The notes beneath the pieces are model-generated. The model had not been told where the DNA came from. It saw only the letters and a list, made by a program, of their open reading frames with translations, and searched no databases. Source: Bacteroidota bacterium (GTDB lineage: Bacteria > Bacteroidota > Bacteroidia > Chitinophagales > Chitinophagaceae). Taken from it: a stretch of DNA of 5,881 bases. A program made the position numbers and the translations under genes. Shown one piece after another: positions 1 to 5,881 of this stretch (its first letter is position 1; each line of letters opens with the position of its first letter). Where the stretch lies: assembly GCA_023390215.1 (NCBI GenBank), contig JAEWDG010000348.1, forward strand, positions 1-5,881, in the 5' to 3' direction.

Positions 1-486
1 GAGATCGGTTTGGATTATCATTGGGATACACAATATATCGCCAACCAGAAGCTGGCTTTCATAAAACAAATTGACTTTGCGAACAATTTTTCATTGCCCA
101 TTGTTATACACACCCGCGAGGCGATGCGCGATACCATCGAACTGGTTAAGTCCCACCCTGTGAACCGCAAAGGGATTTTTCATTGTTTTGGAGGAAGCGT
201 TGCGGAAGCTAAGGAGATTACCGGATTGGGTTATTATCTTGGAATAGGAGGGGTATTGACCTATAAGAAGGCAGGACTTGCAGATATATTAACACAAATT
301 CCGCTCGAGTGCCTGGTTTTGGAAACAGATGCTCCGTACCTTTCACCTGTTCCCTACCGGGGAAAAAGAAACGAAAGCAGCTATCTTCCGGTTATCGCTG
401 CGGAACTATCAAGGGTTATGAAAGTTTCCATCGAAGAGATCGCTGAGGTCACCACCGCAAATGCGAGAAAAATTTTTTCGATCTGA
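1..486 (+). CDS. TatD family metal-dependent hydrolase (DNase), 5'-truncated by window edge
   Basis: C-terminal 161 residues of a TatD-type TIM-barrel hydrolase of the amidohydrolase superfamily; characterised members are cytoplasmic metal-dependent DNases. The reading frame is open from base 1, which begins at the EIGLD motif, so the gene starts outside the window and the TTG at 10 is an internal Leu, not a start. Visible family landmarks, numbered from base 1, are the bridging Glu of EIGLDYHWD (E1), the His of PIVIHTRE (H37), the His of FHCFGG (H61) and the Asp of LETDAPYL (D110). Together these cover the metal-binding set expected after the missing N-terminal HxH. Family proteins are about 255-265 residues, so roughly 90-100 are missing. 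The C-terminal TTANARKIF motif is also typical. The family is certain. Which paralogue (TatD, YcfH or YjjV type) cannot be settled from this fragment, and the physiological substrate is unknown. The stop TGA (484-486) abuts the stop of the convergent gene. Confidence 0.96.
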   Translation, partial: EIGLDYHWDTQYIANQKLAFIKQIDFANNFSLPIVIHTREAMRDTIELVKSHPVNRKGIFHCFGGSVAEAKEITGLGYYLGIGGVLTYKKAGLADILTQIPLECLVLETDAPYLSPVPYRGKRNESSYLPVIAAELSRVMKVSIEEIAEVTTANARKIFSI

Positions 487-489
487 TCA
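484..489. other. Abutting convergent stop codons in a TGATCA palindrome
   Basis: The plus-strand TGA (484-486) ends the TatD gene. Its neighbour TCA (487-489) is the TGA stop of the minus-strand DUF5686 gene, so the two stops together form the palindrome TGATCA with no base between the coding regions. I see no GC-rich hairpin with a T-run on either side, so any transcription terminator must lie inside the opposing gene or be Rho-dependent. Confidence 0.95.
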
Positions 490-3000
490 AAATCTGAACC
501 TGAAACTTCCGAAGACCCCAAATCTTGATACCCGTTCGGCCGGTAAAGGATTTGGAAGGATACGCCAGATAAGATCAATTCTTATTACCCGAAAAATATT
601 TTCAATACCTGTTCCTATTTCTGCGTAAGGTTTACCACCAGGCGATTTGAAATAATTCCCGACCGCATTATATTTTCTGTTTTCTTCAGAGAGACTGGCC
701 CAGGTAGTACGCAGATTCCAGAACTGTGTCCATTTGAGTTTTCGCGTGAATGCGGTTAACCGGAATATGCCTTTTCCGAAATTTTGCTCAATGCGGAAGC
801 CTACATTTTGGTCAGCAAGAAATTCATAACGATACAAAAGATTATTTGCCCGCTGACTGAACCAATATCCATCATTACCATTTAAGTTTCCGAGAAAAGC
901 AAATGGCAGTTTACCCTGGTATTTTTCTGCAAACAACGTATAACGAAGATTCCCAACACGCCTCAATGAAATTTTTCCGTTGATATCAACTCCTGCACGC
1001 CAATAGCGGTAATCGCTTCCTCCAACTCCCGGCCAACCGAGGCCCATAACAATTTGAACCACCGGATATGGATTAGAAACCGCATAGCGAAAAAAATCAC
1101 CCTCGATCATTTTTTCCTGTGCTGCAAAACGAATTTTTACCGCCCACTCAAAATTTCGAAGAGGCCGGCCCTCCATTGTATTTACAGAATAATCATTTTT
1201 TAGCGGAAGATTTTGTAAAGGCTGAATATCTGTCCAGGCTGCAGATGTTTCCAATCTGAGATTTTTTAAGATATCTCTTTGTATTGAAAAAGACAGTTGT
1301 TTTTCAAAAAGGAATTTTCTAAGGCTACCGGGCTTGCGGATAGCCAGGGCAAATACATTATCACTATTCAGATTTGTAGGCTGATCAATGCCATTGTCAA
1401 CATCCGATATATATCTTCCATGCCATTGCGTCCAGTGCTCTTCTCTGTCTGAGATCCAGAATACTTCCCCAAGTCCTTTGAATTTTTTATCCCTGGTTCC
1501 ATAAGCAAGATATACATGGAGGTGCAGGTCTTTACTGAATTTTTTATTCGTTCCGAGATCCACACGTGTTCGAAAGCCCTCCCATTGATTTCCGCTGAAA
1601 ACCGAAAACCATCTTCCCAATTCAAAGTTACCTATGTTCAAATAGCCGGAACCCGCGAATTTAAATTTGTCTTTCAATGATTCATATTCAGGATTGTTGT
1701 TGAGGTTATCAATGGTCTGGTAAATAAGTTTTTCTTTTTCTGTGAGGGAGTCCGGCCTGATGCGTTGCCAACTACTGTCAGTTAACCTTAATGCATCTGG
1801 AACTGTTGCGGTTTTTTCTGCTGTTGATTGTAGCGTAAACATGTTTTTTATTGAATCGCTGTTCAATTGAAATGCACTGTATATAGAAGTTTTCTTTGCA
1901 GACAGCGAAATACTTTTATTGCCAAAACTCTCGAGGTCTGCATAAAATTTTTCTCTCACAACAGTAAGGCTGCTGTCTGCCTGCATTTTAAATTCCTGGA
2001 ACAAAGAGAACCGCTTTAAGAAATTTAATCCGGACTGATTACCCAGAAATAAAGACAAACGCAGGATCTTATAACTCCCGGACTCAATCCACGCATCACC
2101 TGAAAAAAGATCCAGTGTTTTGTTTTTCGGATAGAAGCTGAGATGGAAGATGAAATGATCATCATACCGCTGCGTATCCGCGACGGCGAACCGGTAGAAT
2201 TGAGGGGCATTGGCATGAAAGGGCCCTGGTATGTCTCTTTGGAAGATGCGTAAATAGTACTGGAAAATATTCAAACGCACATTTAATGCAGCAGCAAGAG
2301 ACGCAACGGATTCCTCCAAAAAACCACGGTTGTTCACAGCTTCAACAACCTCTGACCTTTTTTCCGGATCATGCTGATATGCGACGAGCGATCTTGTCTC
2401 TAAAAGATAGGCGGGAACAAAGCCTGCACTATCCGTCGCCTTTGTCAGGGGATTGATGATGAATGAAAATGGTTTTAAGAAGATATTTTTTCTGAGTTTA
2501 TGCAGGTCCAGGTTATTCAGATCGATTTCCAGTTTGTTATATTGTTCAAAGCTGATATTCTCCCTTTTGTAGGGATCAAACTGATCTATTCTTTCTCTTA
2601 TCTTTTTCCATAAAAACAGACCTGTATTTACCGAGGCGGTTACCACTACTTCATCCGGGAAACTGCGGTGATCCAGTTCGATCACATGAAAACTGTCGGC
2701 AGTTGAGAACAATGCCAGTCTCTGGTCTTCATAACCTGCAACGCTCACCCGTATAGAATCTCTCGGTTCCCAGTTGGCCCATTCAAAAAATCCCAGGCTG
2801 TCGGCGGTTTTACCCCTATCCTCATGCAGGGATTTTATCGAGGCAAAGGGAAGAAACTCTCCGGTATGGCTGTCTCTCACCAGGCCCCGGAATATTTCCT
2901 GAGTGTGCCCGGCTGTGGAGTGCATCAGGCATACCAGAAACGTATAAACGATTCCCGGTTTTATCCTAAGCCTGCTTAACAAATTATGTATACTTGTCAT
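487..3000 (-). CDS. DUF5686 / carboxypeptidase-regulatory-like domain outer-membrane protein
   Basis: Complete 837-residue secreted protein, predicted to sit in the outer membrane; its molecular function is unknown. Residues 1 to about 34 form a signal peptide: basic n-region (R10, R12, K14), hydrophobic core around 16-29, and cleavage probably near GHTQ-E. There is no lipobox around C24. Residues ~35-112 match the carboxypeptidase-regulatory-like beta-sandwich (FRGLVRDSHTGEFLPFASI, later SLGFF and SVAGYED). This is followed by DEVVVTA at 116-122, which resembles the motif found in SusC-type proteins, and then the DUF5686 region starting around LWKKIRERID and FEQYNKLEIDLNN. The C-terminal half has alternating aromatic/polar strands, and the chain ends FGSFRFRF with a terminal Phe, as expected of a BAM-inserted beta-barrel. 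Length and architecture are normal for the Bacteroidota family. The ATG at 2998-3000 gives the signal peptide directly; only a weak AGGG-like ribosome site precedes it. It is transcribed alone, divergent from the glycosyltransferase gene. Confidence 0.9.
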   Translation of the reverse strand: MTSIHNLLSRLRIKPGIVYTFLVCLMHSTAGHTQEIFRGLVRDSHTGEFLPFASIKSLHEDRGKTADSLGFFEWANWEPRDSIRVSVAGYEDQRLALFSTADSFHVIELDHRSFPDEVVVTASVNTGLFLWKKIRERIDQFDPYKRENISFEQYNKLEIDLNNLDLHKLRKNIFLKPFSFIINPLTKATDSAGFVPAYLLETRSLVAYQHDPEKRSEVVEAVNNRGFLEESVASLAAALNVRLNIFQYYLRIFQRDIPGPFHANAPQFYRFAVADTQRYDDHFIFHLSFYPKNKTLDLFSGDAWIESGSYKILRLSLFLGNQSGLNFLKRFSLFQEFKMQADSSLTVVREKFYADLESFGNKSISLSAKKTSIYSAFQLNSDSIKNMFTLQSTAEKTATVPDALRLTDSSWQRIRPDSLTEKEKLIYQTIDNLNNNPEYESLKDKFKFAGSGYLNIGNFELGRWFSVFSGNQWEGFRTRVDLGTNKKFSKDLHLHVYLAYGTRDKKFKGLGEVFWISDREEHWTQWHGRYISDVDNGIDQPTNLNSDNVFALAIRKPGSLRKFLFEKQLSFSIQRDILKNLRLETSAAWTDIQPLQNLPLKNDYSVNTMEGRPLRNFEWAVKIRFAAQEKMIEGDFFRYAVSNPYPVVQIVMGLGWPGVGGSDYRYWRAGVDINGKISLRRVGNLRYTLFAEKYQGKLPFAFLGNLNGNDGYWFSQRANNLLYRYEFLADQNVGFRIEQNFGKGIFRLTAFTRKLKWTQFWNLRTTWASLSEENRKYNAVGNYFKSPGGKPYAEIGTGIENIFRVIRIDLIWRILPNPLPAERVSRFGVFGSFRFRF

Positions 3001-3010
3001 AAAGCCCTAA

Positions 3011-3028
3011 TATGCAATAATAAGCATA
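3011..3028. repeat. Short inverted repeat TATGC-N8-GCATA in the divergent promoter region
   Basis: Five-base perfect arms, TATGC (3011-3015) and GCATA (3024-3028), flank the eight bases AATAATAA. The repeat lies 10-28 bases upstream of the minus-strand start codon and overlaps the weak minus-strand -7 candidate, so it could be an operator. Arms this short also arise by chance in AT-rich DNA, and I infer no specific regulator. Confidence 0.25.
3015..3022 (-). promoter_or_regulatory. Weak candidate -7 element for the DUF5686 gene
   Basis: Read on the minus strand this is TATTATTG, one mismatch from the Bacteroidota -7 consensus TAnnTTTG. Transcription from it would start within about 10 bases of the ATG, giving a very short leader. 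No TTG is visible at the -33 spacing. It is the best match on this strand in the 134-base gap but weak, and a promoter elsewhere in the gap is possible. Confidence 0.3.
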
Positions 3029-3060
3029 AGCGTGAATCAGGGATAGCTAAGGGTTTTTAG

Positions 3061-3068
3061 TATTTTTG
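3061..3068 (+). promoter_or_regulatory. Bacteroidota-type -7 promoter element for the glycosyltransferase-exporter operon
   Basis: TATTTTTG exactly matches TAnnTTTG, the -7 element used by the primary sigma factor of Bacteroidota. It lies 66 bases upstream of the ATG at 3135, so the transcript would start near 3073-3077 with a leader of about 60 bases. No TTG is visible at the usual -33 spacing (about 3038-3042), so a second determinant may be absent or divergent. The rest of the 3001-3134 gap shows no RNA gene or riboswitch that I recognise. Confidence 0.55.
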
Positions 3069-3134
3069 CAGCTTATTTGTTTGCCCCCGTTCAGGAAGGC
3101 GTTTTAAACAATTTTTAGATCCAGGCAAGATTTC

Positions 3135-4328
3135 ATGCAGATACATTCAGACCTCAAAGAGAGGTTTAAGGAAAACAAAGTTTGTATACTTATACCTACT
3201 TATAATAACGCAGGTTCATTGAAGCAGGTTATTTCAGATGTATCGGCGTATTGCGATGATATCATTGTGGTGAATGATGGTTCTACAGACCACACGGAGA
3301 CCATCATCGACGAATTTTCCTCACTGCACAAACTCAATTATCATCCGAATAAGGGCAAGGGCTGGGCGCTCAGGCAGGGCTTTGCACTGGCTAAGTCAAA
3401 AGGTTATGAATATGCGATAACGATAGATTCTGATGGACAGCATTTTGCATCAGATCTGCCACAGTTTCTCGAAAAATTGGTTGAAGAGCGGAATGCGATT
3501 ATAATCGGCGCGAGAAATATGAACCAGGAATCTGTTCCGGGTGGCAGCAGTTTCGGCAACCGCTTTTCGAATTTCTGGTTCAGACTGGAAACCGGCATCA
3601 ATGTACCGGATACGCAATCAGGATATCGCCTTTATCCCCTGAGGAAGCTCGCGGAAACTTCATACTTCACGAGCAAATACGAATTTGAAATTGAAGTGAT
3701 GGTAAGGGCAGCCTGGCAGGGGATAGGCATTTGTGCGATTCCGGTAAATGTATATTATGCGCCCCCGGGCGAGCGTGTTTCCCATTTCCGCCCATATAAG
3801 GATTTCTTAAGGATCAGTGTTTTGAATACTTTCCTTGTGCTGATCAGTTTGCTGTATATTAAACCAAGAGATATCATTCGAGATCTGCGCAGCGGAAATT
3901 TCTGGAGAAAGTTGGGAAACCTGATCATGGTGCCAGGGGAATCTGATCTGAGAAAATCTGTATCCATTGGGTTTGGCGTGTTCATGGGCATTTTCCCGAT
4001 CTGGGGCTTTCAACTCGTCACAGCAATCTTCTTTTCGTTTCTGTTTAGAATGAATAAAGCGCTGGTTATCCTTGCCGCGAATATCAGTATCCCCCCCATG
4101 CTCCCATTAATTATTTTCGGTAGTTATAAAATTGGTGCATATTGGATGGGTGCCAGAGCGATGACGTTCGATTTCTCCAAACAGTTAACCATGGAATCCA
4201 TCAAACATAATCTGGAACAATATCTCTACGGTTCCATTACCCTGGCAGTGCTGGCGGGTATATTTTTCGGCATGCTCAGTTATTTTATTTTCAAAATGAT
4301 TCCAGGAAAAGCCGTTACGGCCAGTTAA
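3135..4328 (+). CDS. Family 2 glycosyltransferase fused to a C-terminal DUF2062 membrane domain
   Basis: Complete 397-residue inner-membrane protein, predicted to move a sugar from a nucleotide- or polyprenyl-linked donor onto a lipid or lipid-linked acceptor at the cytoplasmic face. The N-terminal GT-A domain (about 15-225) resembles dolichol-phosphate-mannose-synthase-like enzymes: ILIPTYNN (18-25), VVNDGSTD (45-52), NKGKG (72-76), the metal-binding DSDGQH (98-103) and QSGYRLYP (161-168). Hydrophobic stretches lie near 226-241, 277-300, 308-330 and 366-387. The last three belong to DUF2062, recognisable by GFGVFMGIFPIWGFQ (279-293) and NISIPPMLP (316-324). The ATG at 3135 places the first GT motif at the normal distance from the N-terminus; no strong Shine-Dalgarno precedes it. 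The exporter gene follows after three bases, in the same frame. Comparable fusions occur in Bacteroidota flexirubin/aryl-polyene clusters. That link is from memory of the families, and donor and acceptor are not readable here. Confidence 0.92.
   Translation: MQIHSDLKERFKENKVCILIPTYNNAGSLKQVISDVSAYCDDIIVVNDGSTDHTETIIDEFSSLHKLNYHPNKGKGWALRQGFALAKSKGYEYAITIDSDGQHFASDLPQFLEKLVEERNAIIIGARNMNQESVPGGSSFGNRFSNFWFRLETGINVPDTQSGYRLYPLRKLAETSYFTSKYEFEIEVMVRAAWQGIGICAIPVNVYYAPPGERVSHFRPYKDFLRISVLNTFLVLISLLYIKPRDIIRDLRSGNFWRKLGNLIMVPGESDLRKSVSIGFGVFMGIFPIWGFQLVTAIFFSFLFRMNKALVILAANISIPPMLPLIIFGSYKIGAYWMGARAMTFDFSKQLTMESIKHNLEQYLYGSITLAVLAGIFFGMLSYFIFKMIPGKAVTAS
4091..4097 (+). repeat. Homopolymer C7 tract inside the DUF2062 coding region
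   Basis: Seven consecutive C bases encode the end of Ile319 and Pro320-Pro321 of the glycosyltransferase fusion. A one-base slip would shift the frame within DUF2062 and leave the catalytic domain intact. It is also a place where sequencing errors could hide, although the frame is intact as given. Confidence 0.7.
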
Positions 4329-4331
4329 TGC

Positions 4332-5881
4332 ATGGGAACATTTTTTCAAAAAATATATTTCTTCTTTAAGCAACGCCGGCTAACGTTGTTTCTGGTGTTT
4401 TTTTTAACGCTGGGCGTTTGGATTTTTTTGGCGTCCAGGGTAGAATTCCTTGAAGATATTTCTGCCATACTCCCTAAGGATCCCAAGATAGAAAAGCTCA
4501 ACCAGGTATTTCAGGATTCCAGGTTTATGGACAGACTGGTGTTCATGGTAAATGCGAAAGGTGAGCCTGAAGACGCGGCAGATTCGCTTGTTTCGGTGGC
4601 CGACCGTTTCATTCCCCTTATCGACAGTGCGGCCAAAAATTATATTTCGAAAATTGATGGACGCGTTGATGAATCGGTCGCGACCGATCTTTTTGAAACC
4701 ATTTATAACCATCTTCCCGTATACCTCGACGATGCGGATTATGATTCGATAAAGCGGATGATGGAGCCGGAACGTATAACGAAGATCCTTGCACAAAACT
4801 TACAGACCCTGAGCTCTCCCGCCGGATTTGCCCTTAAACAATTCATTGCAAAAGACCCTTCCGGGATAAGTTTTCTCGGAATAAAAAAAATCCAGCGCCT
4901 TCAATATGATGAAAGTTTTGAATTATATGATGGTTATGTGGTCACATCCGATCACCGCAACCTGCTTTTTTTCATAACACCAAGGTTCCCTCCTTCGAAT
5001 ACGGGCGAGAACTCTACATTCCTCAGCATCACAGATAACGTAATCAAAGAATTTAATAAAACTTCGGATATCGGTTTACGTTATTTTGGCGCGACCGCGG
5101 TGTCGGCAGGAAATGCCAAACAATTAAGAACAGACTCGATGCTTACACAGGGCATTACGGTCCTGTTCATCATGCTTTTTCTTGGGTTTTATTTCAGGCA
5201 GAAAAGAGCGCCTTTACTGATTTTCATTCCTGTTGTTTACGGGGCTCTGTTTGCACTGGCGATGGTCTTTCTCGTAAAAGGATCCATTTCTGTAATTGCA
5301 CTGGGTACGGGTTCAGTTATACTTGGCATTGCTGTAAATTATTCCCTGCATGTATATAACCATTTCCGGCATACCGGAAATATGGCTGAGGTGATCGACC
5401 ATCTCGCTCAGCCAATGACTATAGGCAGCTTTACAACCATAGGAGGATTTTTCTGTCTGGAATTCGTCAAGTCGGAGATGTTGAAGGATCTGGGCTTATT
5501 TGCGGGGTTCAGTCTTATAGGCGCTTCTCTGGCTTCACTGATTTTTCTTCCGCATTTCATCCGGTCTAAATTATCAGTAAAAGAAAAAGCAGAAAGAGAA
5601 GGCTGGATTGACAGAATCGCGAAGCTTAAGCCTGAATCAAACAAATGGCTTGTTGCGATCATATTTGCACTTACCATATTTTTTGCATTCTGGGTCAACA
5701 GGGCTGGCTTCCAGTCAGATCTTGAAGAAATGAATTTCATGGCGCCTGACTTGAAAGCATCACAACAGAAATTAAATGAGATCAATAAATATGCATTGCA
5801 GTCTGTTTACCTGGTCACCCAAGGAAAAACACTCGACGAGGCCCTGCGTAACAATGAGGTAGTAAACGGGAAACTCAGGGA
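4332..5881 (+). CDS. MMPL/RND-superfamily exporter (COG4258-like), 3'-truncated by window edge
   Basis: The first 516 residues of a large inner-membrane RND-type transporter; the frame is open to the last base. Its likely role is proton-driven export of a lipid or lipid-linked product toward the outer membrane. TM1 (about 17-35) is followed by EFLEDISAILPKDPK, the post-TM1 motif of MMPL proteins, and a periplasmic domain of about 240 residues. Next come TM2 (275-288), TM3 (295-315), TM4 (318-342, containing GIAVNYSLH), TM5 (362-379), TM6 (387-410) and TM7 (439-455). The second periplasmic domain opens with FQSDLEEMNFM, echoing the first half as expected of the RND internal duplication. At N336 an Asn stands where many MMPL proteins have the Asp of a DY pair. 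The ATG at 4332 is preferred because it precedes TM1; the next Met (65) would remove TM1. It lies three bases after the glycosyltransferase stop with no visible ribosome site of its own, implying translational coupling. The second half is unseen, so total length is unknown. Confidence 0.93.
   Translation, partial: MGTFFQKIYFFFKQRRLTLFLVFFLTLGVWIFLASRVEFLEDISAILPKDPKIEKLNQVFQDSRFMDRLVFMVNAKGEPEDAADSLVSVADRFIPLIDSAAKNYISKIDGRVDESVATDLFETIYNHLPVYLDDADYDSIKRMMEPERITKILAQNLQTLSSPAGFALKQFIAKDPSGISFLGIKKIQRLQYDESFELYDGYVVTSDHRNLLFFITPRFPPSNTGENSTFLSITDNVIKEFNKTSDIGLRYFGATAVSAGNAKQLRTDSMLTQGITVLFIMLFLGFYFRQKRAPLLIFIPVVYGALFALAMVFLVKGSISVIALGTGSVILGIAVNYSLHVYNHFRHTGNMAEVIDHLAQPMTIGSFTTIGGFFCLEFVKSEMLKDLGLFAGFSLIGASLASLIFLPHFIRSKLSVKEKAEREGWIDRIAKLKPESNKWLVAIIFALTIFFAFWVNRAGFQSDLEEMNFMAPDLKASQQKLNEINKYALQSVYLVTQGKTLDEALRNNEVVNGKLR
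4398..4429 (+). repeat. T8 and T7 homopolymer runs in the TM1 codons of the exporter
   Basis: T8 (4398-4405) and T7 (4423-4429) fall in Phe/Leu/Ile codons of the first membrane segment. They fit the hydrophobic composition, so they are probably incidental, but they are slippage-prone sites close to the start of the gene. Confidence 0.6.

Noticed and set aside
10..486. TTG at 10 as the start of the TatD-family gene
   Set aside because: The frame is open upstream and bases 1-9 encode the EIG of the conserved EIGLD motif. The catalytic domain needs about 90 more N-terminal residues, so the gene is truncated by the window rather than starting here.
484..560. Intrinsic terminator at the TatD/DUF5686 junction
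   Set aside because: I found no stable GC-rich stem followed by a T-run on either strand near the stops.
381..578. Minus-strand open frame of 65 codons across the TatD/DUF5686 junction
   Set aside because: It overlaps two well-supported genes in other frames and its translation resembles no family I recognise.
4328..4369. ATG overlapping the glycosyltransferase stop (TAATG) as the start of the next gene
   Set aside because: This frame stops after 13 codons (TAA at 4367-4369). The ATG four bases later opens the long exporter frame. A tiny coupling ORF cannot be excluded but has no positive support.
4404..4796. Minus-strand open frame of 130 codons opposite the exporter
   Set aside because: It is antisense to the well-supported exporter frame. 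The translation is rich in Arg, Ile and Lys with no domain features, as expected of a complementary-strand shadow.
5408..5785. Minus-strand open frame of 125 codons opposite the exporter
   Set aside because: It lies entirely within conserved transmembrane segments TM5-TM7 of the exporter on the other strand; no promoter, ribosome site or family similarity supports it.

Overview
The window looks like chromosome of a member of the Bacteroidota, most likely from the Chitinophagales/Sphingobacteriales side. This is inferred from three things: a DUF5686-type outer-membrane protein with an N-terminal carboxypeptidase-regulatory-like domain and a DEVVVTA motif, a family largely confined to this phylum; an exact match to the Bacteroidota -7 promoter element (TAnnTTTG) in the only intergenic region; and weak or absent Shine-Dalgarno sequences before the starts. 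Coding density is very high, and I see no RNA genes, insertion sequences, CRISPR arrays or prophage signals.

Layout: (1) 1-486, plus strand, the C-terminal ~160 residues of a TatD-family metal-dependent hydrolase whose start lies left of the window. (2) 487-3000, minus strand, a complete 837-residue secreted, predicted outer-membrane beta-barrel protein (carboxypeptidase-regulatory-like domain plus DUF5686). Its stop codon abuts the TatD stop, so the two convergent genes have no intergenic DNA. (3) 3001-3134, a divergent promoter region. (4) 3135-4328, plus strand, a complete 397-residue fusion of a family 2 glycosyltransferase and a DUF2062 membrane domain. (5) 4332-5881, plus strand, the first 516 residues of an RND/MMPL-type exporter that runs off the right edge. 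It starts three bases after the glycosyltransferase stop and is clearly in the same operon.

The plus-strand pair is the most interesting part. A GT2-DUF2062 protein followed directly by an MMPL exporter (COG4258-like) resembles a segment of Bacteroidota flexirubin/aryl-polyene lipid clusters, where such proteins are thought to modify and translocate a lipid-linked product to the outer membrane. No ketosynthase, acyl carrier protein, ammonia lyase or LolA-like gene is visible here, so the pathway assignment depends on genes to the right of the window. TatD and DUF5686 look like ordinary chromosomal neighbours rather than parts of that system. I found no convincing evidence of a wholly new system; the findings are mostly specific oddities within known families.
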